From contig NZ_JACIEJ010000007.1 in NCBI RefSeq assembly GCF_014196795.1, forward strand, positions 62,001-126,000: 64,000 nt of DNA. The letters run 5' to 3'. The notes under the pieces were generated by a model. That model made no database searches. It was not told the origin of the DNA and was given only the letters and a program-made list of their open reading frames with translations. Origin of the DNA: Sagittula marina (GTDB taxonomy: Bacteria > Pseudomonadota > Alphaproteobacteria > Rhodobacterales > Rhodobacteraceae). Positions 55,072 through 64,000 of the stretch are shown in pieces (the first letter of the stretch is position 1; every line of letters starts with the position of its first letter). The position numbers and the translations under genes were made by a program.

Positions 55072-56900
55072 TGAATGACCTCCTCGAAGCTGGGTGCAAG
55101 GGGCACGCCATCGGTGACGTATTCCTGACCGAGGATGATGATGTCGACCGTATCGGGCAGGCCGGTGACCCAGACACCTTGTCGTGTGTCGCGCAGGACG
55201 GTCACGGGCATGAAGGCGGCGGTTTCCGTGTCAGAGACGGTGCGCAGGCCAAGGTCGCCCTCATCGTTCAACGTCAGTGCGGATTGCGGCACCAGATGAG
55301 CCTGCGCGCCTTCAGCCTCGATGGCGATGTCGGCGGTTTGGCCGTCGCGGATCGACAGGTCTTCGTTCGGCACCTCCAGTTCCACACGGAAGGTGCGTGT
55401 TGCCGGATCAGCGGAACGGGAGACAAAGCTGACGTCACCGGTGACTTCGCGTCCGCTCACCAGGCGTGCGCCTGCCTGTGCGCCGACCTCTATGCGCGCA
55501 ACGGAAGCTTCGGGGGCGTAGGCGACGATCTTCACCGGGTTCAGCTGGATGACAGTGGCGCAGGCAGACCCGGGCTGCATCAGCGCGCCCAGCTCGGCGG
55601 TATCGGTTTCCAGAAGCCCGCCAAAAGGTGCGTGGATCGACAGGCGATCAATTTCCGTGTCGGCAGCTGCGACACCTGCTTCGGCGGATTGAATGGCGGA
55701 GAGCGCGGTTTCCTCGCCCGTCATGGCAGCCTGCACGCCGGCTTGCGCGCCTTCCAGTTGCGACTTGGTCGAGGCGATGGCGGTCTTCGCCCCTTCAACG
55801 CCTGAGAGGGCGGAGGACACGCGGGCGCGCGCCCCTTCGATCTGGCTGCGGGCGCTTTGCACGCCTGCCTTGGCATTCGCAATCTGGGTGCGTGCGGCGA
55901 TCACACCGGCCTCGGCGTTACGGATGCCGGATTGCGCAGCCTGGACCGAGGCGCGGGCCGTTTCGACGTTGCTTTTGGCGGCTTGGATGCCGGAGGCCGC
56001 GGCCAGAAGCCCGGCTTGTGCGGTTTGCACCTGCGCCTTTGCGGTTTCGAACGCGGCCTCGGCGGAGGCGAGCCGGGTTTGCGCGGTAAAGCCGTCACGG
56101 GCGAGGCTTTGCGAGGCGTTGAGGTTGATCTCGGCTTCGCGGACCTGCGCTTCGGCCTGTTGCACCCGGGCTTCGGCCTCCGGAACGCGCGATTGTGCTT
56201 CTTCGAGTGCGGCTTGCGCGGCGGGCACGGCGGCTTCTGCTTCGCGCAGGCGTGCCTTGGCTTCGGGGACGCGGGATTCGGCTTCGATCAGGCGGGATTC
56301 GACCTCCGGCACGCGGGCTTCTGCCTCGGCCAGAGCGGCCTCGGCGGCGGGCACCCCGGCGCGGGCTTCTGACAGGGCGGCCTCTGCGGCGGGAATATTT
56401 GCTTCGGCCTCCAGAATAGCGGCCTCAGCGGCCGGAACCTGTGCCTTAGCCTCCGCCAGGCGGGCGCGGGATTCCGGCAACAGGGCCTTTGCCTCTGCCA
56501 GTTTCGCCAGAGCCTCGCGTTTGGATACCTCCCGAGTACCGGGATCGATTTCGCACAGCAGTTGCCCGGCCTCGACCAGCGTCCCGTTGCGCAGCGGATC
56601 AGAGACCACCTTGCCGGAGGTTTCGGCGCGCACCTCGACCTGACGCACAGCCTGCGTCTCGCCCCGCAAGATGACGGCACTGTCGACCTCTTGCGCGACG
56701 GAGCGGCGGGCCATGACGCGCACTGAGTTGACGGTGACATTTTGTATGGCCGTCGCTGTATCGACCTGCGCCTCCTCCGGCACATCCGTCTCGGCGGGAG
56801 CCTCTGCGCCCGTCCATGCCATGAGCGTCTCACGTTCCATCACAAGCAGGTACAAAAGCCCCGCAACGATGATCGCGGTGATGATCGATACAATGCGCAT
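55068..56900 (-). CDS. RND efflux periplasmic adaptor with a very long coiled-coil hairpin
   Basis: Membrane fusion protein of 610 residues, far longer than the usual 370-420. A signal or anchor helix (about 3-21) is followed by the first half of the lipoyl domain (about 88-130, VRAETSGKVVSD). A coiled-coil hairpin runs over about 130-420, and the second lipoyl half begins at SIHAPFGGLLETDTAELG. A beta-barrel and a membrane-proximal domain complete it. The rising arm is eight exact 14-residue repeats with Pro at 142, 156, 170, 184, 198, 212, 226 and 240 (like PAAEAALAEAEARV). The falling arm also repeats every 14. First gene of the efflux operon. Confidence 0.93.
   Translation of the reverse strand: MRIVSIITAIIVAGLLYLLVMERETLMAWTGAEAPAETDVPEEAQVDTATAIQNVTVNSVRVMARRSVAQEVDSAVILRGETQAVRQVEVRAETSGKVVSDPLRNGTLVEAGQLLCEIDPGTREVSKREALAKLAEAKALLPESRARLAEAKAQVPAAEAAILEAEANIPAAEAALSEARAGVPAAEAALAEAEARVPEVESRLIEAESRVPEAKARLREAEAAVPAAQAALEEAQSRVPEAEARVQQAEAQVREAEINLNASQSLARDGFTAQTRLASAEAAFETAKAQVQTAQAGLLAAASGIQAAKSNVETARASVQAAQSGIRNAEAGVIAARTQIANAKAGVQSARSQIEGARARVSSALSGVEGAKTAIASTKSQLEGAQAGVQAAMTGEETALSAIQSAEAGVAAADTEIDRLSIHAPFGGLLETDTAELGALMQPGSACATVIQLNPVKIVAYAPEASVARIEVGAQAGARLVSGREVTGDVSFVSRSADPATRTFRVELEVPNEDLSIRDGQTADIAIEAEGAQAHLVPQSALTLNDEGDLGLRTVSDTETAAFMPVTVLRDTRQGVWVTGLPDTVDIIILGQEYVTDGVPLAPSFEEVIQ
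56142..56477 (-). repeat. Eight tandem 42-bp units encoding the adaptor rising arm
   Basis: The DNA codes for residues 142-253 of the adaptor as eight consecutive 14-residue (42-bp) units, each starting with Pro and rich in Ala and Glu. The units vary in codons, so they are old. A falling arm coded at about 55647-56078 has a related 14-residue period without Pro. Confidence 0.85.
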
Positions 56901-57227
56901 TCAAGGTCTTCCCGATTGTCGCGCCGCCAAAATCGCGGCCGTCTGTTATATAAATCCAGTTTCTATCAGATACGCACGCGAAGGCGGATTGGATTGAACT
57001 GCTTGGTTCAGTTTATTAGGCTGCTGCTAGGCGTCACGCAAGCGTGACGGGCAGGCCGTGCATATAAAGCGGCTGTTTGCGACAGGTTACCTGACAGATT
57101 TTGGCAGTTGTGCCCCGGAAATGGTCGCTGAGAGGCTCTTGGCAGAAAGCGGATTGCGCTGCTGGGCGGGTGTTGGCAACGGACCGGTCAGCCTGTAAGA
57201 GAGGGCAAAATTCCGAGGGGGGCTCAG
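56901..57227. other. Divergent promoter region between the efflux adaptor and the YfgM-like gene
   Basis: About 330 bp, no gene supported. No divergent TetR- or MarR-type regulator gene is present, unlike many RND loci. Confidence 0.5.
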
Positions 57228-57887
57228 GTGAGCGACACCGACAGTTTTATCGACGAGGTGACCGAAGAGGTCAAACGCGACCGGCTTTTTGCGACGATGC
57301 GCAAATATGGCTGGATTGCCGTGCTGATCGTGCTGCTCCTGGTGGGCGGCACTGCCTATCGCGAATATGCGCAGGCGCAGGATCGTGCGCAAGCGCAGGC
57401 GCTGGGCGACCAGATTCTTGCGGCGATGGAGACCGAGGACAGCGCCGCGCAGGCCGAGGCCTTCGACGCCATCACCGCACCAACGGTTGGGTCCCGCGTC
57501 CTTGCAGAAATGCTTGCCGCCGAAGCGCAGGCCGAGGCCGGAGAAATCGAGGCTGCGGTCACACGTTTGCAAACCGTGGCGAATGACGCCGAGGCGGAGC
57601 AGATTTATCGCCAGATCGCCAGCTTCAAGGCCTTGGCATTGGGCAAAGACGTTCTGTCGGTCGAAGACCGCCGCGCGGGTTTTGAATCGCTGGCCGTCGC
57701 TGGTCAACCGCTGCGGCTGCTGGCCGTAGAGCAACTGGCCCTGATCGACATCGAAACCGGTGACCGTGAAGGCGCGGTGGATCGGTTGCAGTCAGTGATC
57801 TCTGACGCGGAGGTGAGCGCAGGCTTGCGTCGTCGCGCAAGTCAGTTGATTGTGGCATTGGGTGGCGAGTTGCCGGAACAGGCCTGA
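57228..57887 (+). CDS. YfgM-like tetratricopeptide-type membrane protein
   Basis: A 219-residue protein with a short N-terminal tail, one transmembrane helix (about 27-44, YGWIAVLIVLLLVGGTAY) and a periplasmic helical domain. It corresponds to the YfgM ancillary subunit of SecYEG that sits before bamB in many Proteobacteria, including here. The start is GTG at 57228, with GAGGGGGG upstream. The operon with bamB and der supports the assignment. Confidence 0.86.
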   Translation: MSDTDSFIDEVTEEVKRDRLFATMRKYGWIAVLIVLLLVGGTAYREYAQAQDRAQAQALGDQILAAMETEDSAAQAEAFDAITAPTVGSRVLAEMLAAEAQAEAGEIEAAVTRLQTVANDAEAEQIYRQIASFKALALGKDVLSVEDRRAGFESLAVAGQPLRLLAVEQLALIDIETGDREGAVDRLQSVISDAEVSAGLRRRASQLIVALGGELPEQA

Positions 57888-57998
57888 GGGTCTGCGGCAA
57901 CACGCAAGAGTACAGCGCTGGACGCGGGCTTTTGGGCGCTGCGAACAGCCAAAGTGAACAGACCGAAAGCGGTCTGACGGGCTGGAAGAGGTAAGACG

Positions 57999-59327
57999 AT
58001 GCAGCGCAAGGCTTTCATCCTGACGTGCGTCAGCGTTCTGGCGCTGGCAGGCTGCGGAAACAACGATCCGATCCTTGCCGGTGAGCGTCTGAACGTCCGT
58101 GACGTTTTGCAGACCCGCGCCAGTGGCGAGAACTCCGAGGTGGTGAACCAGGCGCGCGCCATGTCGCTGCCCGCTGCCGTGACGAATACAGACTGGCGGC
58201 AAAGTGCTGTAAGCCCCTCGGTTCGCGTCACCAACGCAGCCTTGGCCGCAGCGCCGCAGCCTTTGTTCTCGACGTCCATCGGGACCGGTGACACCCGCCG
58301 CAGCCGTTTGCTCGCCGATCCGGTGATCGCTGACGGCGTGATCTACACGATGGATTCGCACAGCGTGGTGCGCGCGACCTCTATCGCGGGGCAGCCGCTC
58401 TGGTCCGTCGATCTGACCCCCGCGCGCGAAAACGCCGGTGCCGGTCAGGGCGGCGGTCTGGCGCGCGGTGGCAATGCGCTGTTCGTTTCGTCTGGCTTTG
58501 GATCGGTCGTGGCGCTTGATCCGGCCACCGGCACGGAGCTGTGGGAGCAAAAGCTGGGTGGCACTGCCACGGGCGCGCCGAGCTACGCCGACGGGCTGGT
58601 TTATGTTGTCTCCGGCGACACCACGGGCTGGGCCATCGAGGCAGAGGACGGCCGCATTCGTTGGCAGACCGAAGGGCAGGGCAGCATCAACAATGTGGCC
58701 GGTGCCCCTGCGCCAGCAATCGGCGATCAGCATGTGGTGTTTTCCTTTGGTAGCGGTGGCGTGTCTGGCGTGTTCCGCAAAGGCGGCCTGCGGTTGTGGA
58801 GTTCTGATCTGCTCGGGCGGCGCAACGGTGTCGCGGTAGCGGCGGTGAACGATGTGACCGGCGATCCGCTGATTGCGGGCGATACAGTCTATGCAGGCAA
58901 TCACGCAGGCAGCGTTGCGGCGATGAGCGTCTACACCGGCGACCGCTTGTGGACGGCGGATTACGGCGCGCTTGGGCCCTTGTGGCCAGCGGGCGACTCG
59001 GTTTTCTTTGTGTCCGATCGCAACCAGTTGGTGCGCCTCGACGCGTCCTCCGGCGAGGCGATCTGGGAGGTGGAGCTTCCGGGCTACAAGCCGACCCGCA
59101 AACCCAACAAGCGCCGCGATGCGGCCTACGCGAACCGTGGCCCGGTGATGGCTGGCGGACGACTGCTTGTTGCCGGCTCTGACGGGTTCATACGATCCTT
59201 TGACCCGGTCAGCGGCGCGCTTTTGTCGACGCTTGAGGTGCCCGGTGGGGCCACCACGCGCCCGGTTGTCGCCAACAACACCCTGTATGTCGTGTCAAAG
59301 AAAGGCGTGCTGCACGCCTGGCGCTGA
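57999..59327 (+). CDS. bamB: Outer membrane assembly lipoprotein BamB
   Basis: Part of the BAM complex that folds outer-membrane proteins. The 442-residue product has a lipoprotein signal with Cys19 (LALAGCG) and then an eight-bladed PQQ-like beta-propeller. Repeating features such as TGTELWEQKLGG, GRIRWQTEGQ, TGDRLWTADYG and SGEAIWEVELPG mark successive blades. It lies between the YfgM-like gene and der, the common alphaproteobacterial order. Confidence 0.93.
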   Translation: MQRKAFILTCVSVLALAGCGNNDPILAGERLNVRDVLQTRASGENSEVVNQARAMSLPAAVTNTDWRQSAVSPSVRVTNAALAAAPQPLFSTSIGTGDTRRSRLLADPVIADGVIYTMDSHSVVRATSIAGQPLWSVDLTPARENAGAGQGGGLARGGNALFVSSGFGSVVALDPATGTELWEQKLGGTATGAPSYADGLVYVVSGDTTGWAIEAEDGRIRWQTEGQGSINNVAGAPAPAIGDQHVVFSFGSGGVSGVFRKGGLRLWSSDLLGRRNGVAVAAVNDVTGDPLIAGDTVYAGNHAGSVAAMSVYTGDRLWTADYGALGPLWPAGDSVFFVSDRNQLVRLDASSGEAIWEVELPGYKPTRKPNKRRDAAYANRGPVMAGGRLLVAGSDGFIRSFDPVSGALLSTLEVPGGATTRPVVANNTLYVVSKKGVLHAWR

Positions 59328-59335
59328 TCCGGCAA

Positions 59336-59366
59336 AGCGACGCCCCTTGCGTGAGGGGCTTTCGCT
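59336..59366 (+). terminator. Hairpin between bamB and der
   Basis: GCCCCT at 59342-59347 pairs with AGGGGC at 59354-59359, extended by AGCGA with TCGCT. T content after it is low, so it may be only partial termination before der. Confidence 0.55.
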
Positions 59367-59416
59367 GCGCCGCGAAATGCGCTAGATGCGCGGCTTGATC
59401 CGCGGAGCCCTATTGC

Positions 59417-60892
59417 ATGTCCTTCACTCTCGCCATCGTCGGTCGCCCCAATGTGGGCAAGTCGACCCTCTTCAACCGCCTTGTGGGGCGTCGCATTGCC
59501 CTGGTCGATGACCAACCGGGTGTGACGCGCGACCTGAGAGAAGGCGCCGCGCGGATCGGCGATTTGCGGTTCACTGTCGTGGACACCGCCGGTCTGGAAA
59601 ATGAAACCGACGATTCGCTGCCGGCGCGGATGCGTCGCCTGACGGAACGTGCGGTGGACATGGCGGATATCTGCCTGTTTATCGTTGACGCACGCACGGG
59701 GCTGTTGCCTGACGATCGTGTGTTTGCGGAGATTCTGCGCAAACGCGCGAAGCATGTGATCCTCGCCGCCAACAAGGCCGAGGGCAATGCCGCCGAAGCC
59801 GGTGTCTTCGAGGCCTACGAGCTGGGTCTGGGCGAGCCTTTGCGTCTGTCGGCAGAGCATGGTGAGGGCATGGCGGATCTGTATTCGGTGCTGCAACCCT
59901 TTGCCGCCGAGTTCGAGGAACGTGCTGAGGCGGATGCGCCGGACACCGATGTGTCGCTTTCCGAGGAAGAGGCTGAGGCGGCGGACGAAAACGCCATCCA
60001 GATGCCCACGGCAGAGAAACCATTGCAGATCGCCGTTGTCGGCCGTCCAAACGCGGGCAAATCCACTCTGATCAACCAGATCATCGGCGAGGAGCGCCTG
60101 CTGACAGGCCCAGAGGCCGGGATCACCCGCGATGCGATCTCGCTCAGCCACGAGTGGAACGGCACGCATGTGCGCATCTTTGACACCGCCGGCATGCGGC
60201 GTCGTGCCAAGGTACAGGAAAAGCTCGAGAAACTTTCAGTCTCTGACGGCGTTCGTGCGGTAAAGTTCGCCGAAGTGGTTGTGGTCTTGCTGGACGCGGC
60301 GATCCCGTTCGAGACACAGGATCTCAAGATCGCAGACCTGGCCGAGCGCGAAGGCCGCGCTGTTGTCGTTGCGGTGAACAAGTGGGACATCGAGGACGAG
60401 AAGCAGGAAAAGCTCAAATGGCTGCGCGATCAGTTTGAGCATGTCCTGCCGCAGCTGCGCGGTGCACCGCTGGTGACCGTCTCCGCCCGGACGGGCAAGG
60501 GACTGGACAAGCTGCAGCAGGCCATCGTCGAAGCCTATGTGACCTGGAACCGCCGCGTGTCCACCGGACAGCTGAACCGCTGGCTCGACTCGATGATCAC
60601 CCGGCACCCGCCGCCCGCGCCGCAAGGCAAGCGTATCAAGTTGCGTTACATGACCCAGGCGAAAACGCGACCGCCGGGCTTTGTCGTCATGTGTTCGCAC
60701 CCGGACAAGCTGCCTGAGAGCTATTCGCGCTATCTTGTGAACGGTCTGCGCGAGGACTTCGACATGCCGGGCACGCCGATCCGGCTTTATATGCGCGGCC
60801 AGTCTGACAAGAACCCGTTCAAGGGGCGCCGTCCGAAGAAGCCCGGCGCATTGGGCAAACACTTGGGCAAATTGCAAAAGAAACAAGACTAG
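59417..60892 (+). CDS. der: Ribosome biogenesis GTPase Der (EngA)
   Basis: Double-domain GTPase needed for assembly of the 50S ribosomal subunit. The 491-residue product carries two G domains, with GRPNVGKST at about 8-16 and GRPNAGKST at about 209-217. DTAG motifs occur in both (VVDTAGLEN and FDTAGMRRR), and NKAE and NKWD guanine-specificity motifs are present. A C-terminal KH-like domain (about 390-470) contains [22 protein letters not shown]. The length is normal. Confidence 0.96.
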   Translation: MSFTLAIVGRPNVGKSTLFNRLVGRRIALVDDQPGVTRDLREGAARIGDLRFTVVDTAGLENETDDSLPARMRRLTERAVDMADICLFIVDARTGLLPDDRVFAEILRKRAKHVILAANKAEGNAAEAGVFEAYELGLGEPLRLSAEHGEGMADLYSVLQPFAAEFEERAEADAPDTDVSLSEEEAEAADENAIQMPTAEKPLQIAVVGRPNAGKSTLINQIIGEERLLTGPEAGITRDAISLSHEWNGTHVRIFDTAGMRRRAKVQEKLEKLSVSDGVRAVKFAEVVVVLLDAAIPFETQDLKIADLAEREGRAVVVAVNKWDIEDEKQEKLKWLRDQFEHVLPQLRGAPLVTVSARTGKGLDKLQQAIVEAYVTWNRRVSTGQLNRWLDSMITRHPPPAPQGKRIKLRYMTQAKTRPPGFVVMCSHPDKLPESYSRYLVNGLREDFDMPGTPIRLYMRGQSDKNPFKGRRPKKPGALGKHLGKLQKKQD

Positions 60893-60923
60893 GGGCGGCA
60901 GATGCCTTTGGTCTGAAAATCAA

Positions 60924-60958
60924 AAAAAGGCAGCGCTCATGGGGAGCGCTGCCTTTTT
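60924..60958. terminator. Strong bidirectional terminator between der and the GST gene
   Basis: A 15-bp perfect stem, AAAAAGGCAGCGCTC at 60924-60938 with its complement at 60944-60958 and a 5-base loop. A-rich and T-rich flanks serve both converging genes. Confidence 0.93.
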
Positions 60959-60981
60959 GTTTTGCAAGGTATCCGGGCCGG

Positions 60982-61677
60982 TTATTCTGGAACGTGTGGG
61001 ATATCCCATGCTTTTTTCACGGCATCTCGAGCCATGAAACGCTGGCGGTACCCTTCGAGGTTTTCGAAATTGTCCCATCCCAGCAAATCGGCGGCGTCGT
61101 AAAATCGGTGGATGGTTTCCAGCCACGGAACGATGGCCATATCGGCGATGGAGTAATCTCCTGCCACCCATTCCTGACCGTTGAGCTGGGTGTCCAGTAC
61201 GCCGAGAAGACGACGGGCCTCATTGACGAAGCGCTCCTTGGGGCGCGGATCGTCGATCTCTTTTCCTTTGAAGGCGTGGAAGTACCCAAGCTGGCCGAGC
61301 ATTGGCCCAAGGCCACCCATCTGCCACATCAACCACTGGATGACTTTCAGACGATCTGCACCGGAGGGCAGGAATTTCCCCGACTTTTCCGCGAGGTGGA
61401 TCAGGATCGCGCCGCTTTCGAACAGGCTCACCGGGCCGTCCGGACCCGCGGGATCAACGATGGCGGGGATCTTGTTGTTCGGAGAGATCGACAAGAACTC
61501 CGGGCTGCGCACGTCCTCGTCGGAGAGCGAGACAAAGTGCGGCTCGTAGGGCAGGCCGGTCTCTTCGAGCATGGTGGAAACTTTTACGCCGTTGGGCGTG
61601 GGGTAGGAATAAAGCTGGATGACCGAGGGGTCTTTGGCGGGCCAGCGGTCGTTCACTAGGAAGTCGTCGGGAAACAT
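60982..61677 (-). CDS. Glutathione S-transferase family protein, YfcG/Ure2p-like
   Basis: A 231-residue thioredoxin-fold protein. The N-terminal domain (about 20-100) has SYPTPNGVKVSTMLEETGLPYE, PNNKIPAIVDPAGPDGP and the Glu-Ser of FESGAILIHLAEKSG. The all-helical C-terminal domain has EWVAGDYSIADMAIVPW. This resembles the Nu-class GSTs with disulfide-reductase activity. The substrate is unknown. It terminates towards der. Confidence 0.93.
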   Translation of the reverse strand: MFPDDFLVNDRWPAKDPSVIQLYSYPTPNGVKVSTMLEETGLPYEPHFVSLSDEDVRSPEFLSISPNNKIPAIVDPAGPDGPVSLFESGAILIHLAEKSGKFLPSGADRLKVIQWLMWQMGGLGPMLGQLGYFHAFKGKEIDDPRPKERFVNEARRLLGVLDTQLNGQEWVAGDYSIADMAIVPWLETIHRFYDAADLLGWDNFENLEGYRQRFMARDAVKKAWDIPHVPE

Positions 61678-61788
61678 CGGGAACCTCTGTCAGTGTCTTT
61701 GCTGACAAGTAAGGTGGTCTGTTTCCGCGCTCAGTCCAACTGCAGATACGCAAAGGTGCAGTGCGCATCTGCAGAGCGTCTACGGGCG

Positions 61789-62493
61789 TTATTCGGTGTC
61801 CGTGCTGCGCAGACCAAGAATGGCAACGATGCCGAGGATGCTTAGCCCCGCCACGGCGGCGTTGAGCGGCCCGGTGTTTTGTACGATCACGCCAACCAGC
61901 GCCCAGATGACGGTGACGCCGTATTCCGGGGCGCGGTGCAGACGATATTGCACCACCAGTGCCACGGCCAAAGCCATAACGAGGCACACGAGCGCCGCTG
62001 GCGTCGGAGGCAGGAGGCCATAGCCGCCCATCACCACGCCCAGGCCGACGAAGGCCGCAGCGGTCAGCCAACCTGCGTAAATGGCCACCGGGGCTTGTTG
62101 CAGCCAGCGGTCGGTGACGCCCACTGAAAACAGTGCCTTGAGGGCGGCGGCCAACATAACAAAGATCACCGGAATGGAGAGCAAGGGAGAGACGGAGGCC
62201 ACAGGCAACCATGTCGCCCCGATGGCCAGACTTAGGGCAATCCAAGGACGGAAATCGGCCCAATCGGGATCATCGGCGCGCCTTACGGCACCCACTACGG
62301 CCGCCACGAACAGCCAAACGTAGATCAGCCCCCAAATCGAGAAGGCGTAGCCAGCCGGTTGAACAGGCGGGTGTTCGATGCGGTTTGGAAATTGGCTCGG
62401 CTCAAAGCCGTTGAAACCCGGTACAATAAAATAGGAGCCGAGAAAGGCCAATGTTGCAAGCAGCGTCAGATAGGCCCAGAGGCGGTTGGTCAT
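61789..62493 (-). CDS. TspO/MBR-related tryptophan-rich membrane protein
   Basis: A 234-residue protein with about seven hydrophobic segments. The QPAGYAFSIWGLIYVWL stretch near residue 45 resembles the TspO/MBR motif, but the chain is longer than classical TspO (about 160). It belongs to an extended bacterial tryptophan-rich group of unknown role. I choose the ATG at 62493 because the first membrane helix follows directly. Confidence 0.78.
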   Translation of the reverse strand: MTNRLWAYLTLLATLAFLGSYFIVPGFNGFEPSQFPNRIEHPPVQPAGYAFSIWGLIYVWLFVAAVVGAVRRADDPDWADFRPWIALSLAIGATWLPVASVSPLLSIPVIFVMLAAALKALFSVGVTDRWLQQAPVAIYAGWLTAAAFVGLGVVMGGYGLLPPTPAALVCLVMALAVALVVQYRLHRAPEYGVTVIWALVGVIVQNTGPLNAAVAGLSILGIVAILGLRSTDTE

Positions 62494-62636
62494 GTGGTGT
62501 TCTCCGGTTCCCGAGAGCCTGAATTCAGGCAGGCTGCGGCGCGGCATCAGTCAATCCGACGGCGTATCTCTTGTCAACGAAACGAGGCGGTTGCGGTTCC
62601 CCGCGGTTGGTCGCGCCCCGTGTCGCTGGATCGTGA

Positions 62637-63929
62637 TCAGGCGAGGGTGCCTTCGGCGGTGAGGCGGGTCTTGCCGCCCAAGTAAGGGTGCAGCGCCTCC
62701 GGCAGATCGACGGAGCCGTCCGCCTGTTGCCCGTTTTCCAGCACCGCGATCAGGCAGCGCCCCACCGCGAGGCCGGACCCGTTCAGCGTCGCCACGAAAC
62801 CCAGCTTGCCACCGCCGGCGGGCTTGAACCGTGCGTTCATACGCCGCGCCTGAAATTGACCGCAGGTGGAGACAGAGGAAATCTCGCGGTAGCTGTTCTG
62901 GCCGGGCAGCCAGACTTCGATGTCGTGCGTTTTTTGCGCGCCAAAGCCCATGTCACCGGTGCACAGCACGACTGTGCGGTAGGGCAAGCCCAGCTTTTCC
63001 AGGATTGCCTCGGCGCAGCCAGTCATGCGGTCATGCTCGGCGATGGCCTCGTCCGGATGACAGATGGTGACCATCTCGACCTTTTCGAACTGGTGTTGGC
63101 GCAGCATCCCGGCGGTGTCCCGTCCGGCGGAGCCTGCCTCGGACCGGAAGCACTGCGAATAGGCCGTCAGGCGGCGGGGCAGGTCGCCTTCATCCAGGGT
63201 TTCGCCGTTAACGGTGTTGGTGAGCGTCACCTCGGATGTCGGGATCAGCCACCATCCGTTGGTGGTCTCGTAGCTGTCTTCGCCAAACTTTGGCAACTGG
63301 CCAGTGCCGTACATCATTTCCGGGCGGACCAGTACAGGGGTCCACGTCTCGGTCAGTCCGTGGTCATCGATATGCGTGTCGAGCATGAACTGCGTCAGGG
63401 CGCGGCTGATGCGGGCAACGGCCCCTTGCAGGACGACAAAACGCGCGCCCGAGAGTTTGGCAGCGGTTTCGAAATCCATGCCGGGTTTCACACCGGCCAG
63501 ATCGTAGTGTTCCCTTGGCGTGAAGTCCAAGGCGCGCGGTTCTCCCCAGCGCTTGACCTCGACATTGTCGTTTTCATCGGCGCCCTCGGGCACCTCGGGC
63601 AGCGGCAGGTTGTCGATGCCCATCAGCAGGTCGGTCAACTGCGCGTCGAGCGCCTTTGCCTTTTCCTGCATCTCGGAGACTTCGGCTTTCTTCTCACCAA
63701 CAAGCGCGCGCAGACGTTCAAATTCAGCGTCGTTGCCGGAGGCCTTGGCCGCGCCGACTTCCTTGGCGGCCTTTTTTTGATCCGCCTGTGCAGTCTCGGC
63801 GGCGAGGATGGCGGCGCGGCGCTCTTCGTCCAGCGCGAGCACGGAGGAAGACATCGGCTCCTTGCCGCGGCGGCTGAGGGCCGCATCCCAGGTTTCCGGG
63901 TTCTCGCGGATGGCGCGGATGTCGTGCAT
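62637..63929 (-). CDS. serS: Seryl-tRNA synthetase
   Basis: Class-II synthetase that charges tRNA-Ser. The 430-residue product starts with [22 protein letters not shown] helical coiled-coil arm (about 30-105, [33 protein letters not shown]) binds the tRNA long variable arm. The catalytic core has [33 protein letters not shown] (motif 2) and [16 protein letters not shown] (motif 3). GGGAGAATGAG precedes the ATG. Confidence 0.97.
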   Translation of the reverse strand: MHDIRAIRENPETWDAALSRRGKEPMSSSVLALDEERRAAILAAETAQADQKKAAKEVGAAKASGNDAEFERLRALVGEKKAEVSEMQEKAKALDAQLTDLLMGIDNLPLPEVPEGADENDNVEVKRWGEPRALDFTPREHYDLAGVKPGMDFETAAKLSGARFVVLQGAVARISRALTQFMLDTHIDDHGLTETWTPVLVRPEMMYGTGQLPKFGEDSYETTNGWWLIPTSEVTLTNTVNGETLDEGDLPRRLTAYSQCFRSEAGSAGRDTAGMLRQHQFEKVEMVTICHPDEAIAEHDRMTGCAEAILEKLGLPYRTVVLCTGDMGFGAQKTHDIEVWLPGQNSYREISSVSTCGQFQARRMNARFKPAGGGKLGFVATLNGSGLAVGRCLIAVLENGQQADGSVDLPEALHPYLGGKTRLTAEGTLA

Positions 63930-64000
63930 CTCATTCTCCCATGGATGTCATTGAGTCGCCCTGCTTATGCCCGATCTTTTCGCAGGACGGTAGGGCCAGC

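Noticed and set aside
56142-56477. CRISPR-like reading of the repeats in the adaptor gene
   Set aside because: The units are coding, in frame and without unique spacers. They encode a coiled coil.

Overview
The window looks like a core chromosomal segment of an alphaproteobacterium of the Rhodobacterales, most likely the marine Roseobacter group. This is inferred from high GC, the gene families present and their arrangement: ccmI next to ruvX, a heterotetrameric sarcosine oxidase operon, a two-gene pntAB, a YfgM-like protein followed by bamB and der, and BioY. No rRNA, tRNA, CRISPR array, insertion sequence, integrase or phage gene was seen. About 57 protein genes are supported, many separated by clear hairpin terminators.

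Left part (1-13 kb): parE (topoisomerase IV subunit B) is followed on the opposite strand by the overlapping trio ccmI-ruvX-DUF1289. The soxBDAG sarcosine oxidase operon comes next, preceded by a striking array of 23-bp direct repeats, then a small secreted protein, sodB, rarD and a LOG-family protein. Region 13-21 kb: a mucin-like LysM protein, an Atm1-type ABC exporter, a CAT-like acetyltransferase, a two-gene operon of unknown function with a cysteine-rich product, a class-I glutamine-amidotransferase-like hydrolase and an FNT channel.

Middle (21-41 kb): a molybdenum hydroxylase pair (IorB/IorA type), kynureninase with an upstream short-chain dehydrogenase, an exported metallo-beta-lactamase-fold protein with an unusual metal motif, an isoprenylcysteine-methyltransferase-like membrane protein, pntAB, bioY, a hydrolase-OsmC fusion, an EEP-family membrane protein, an HTH-cupin regulator, a DUF1275 protein, sdaA, a fasciclin protein, msrB and a J-domain protein. 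Several 300-600 bp stretches here hold no recognisable gene.

Right part (41-64 kb): gatB, a 410-residue unknown protein, a lytic transglycosylase, a PlsC-like acyltransferase, an SDR, pepN, a small membrane protein, a GTG-started DUF2256 protein, and a two-gene RND efflux system whose adaptor carries an exceptionally long, regular 14-residue-repeat coiled coil. These are followed by a YfgM-like protein, bamB, der, a GST, a TspO-like membrane protein and serS.

Most genes are housekeeping or central metabolism: DNA topology, tRNA charging and amidation, envelope assembly, one-carbon and amino-acid catabolism, redox balance. The most unusual features are the giant-hairpin RND adaptor with its enlarged pump, the repeat array in front of soxBDAG, the cysteine-rich unknown operon with a terminator-shaped leader, and the exported metallo-beta-lactamase-fold protein with a degraded HxHxDH motif.
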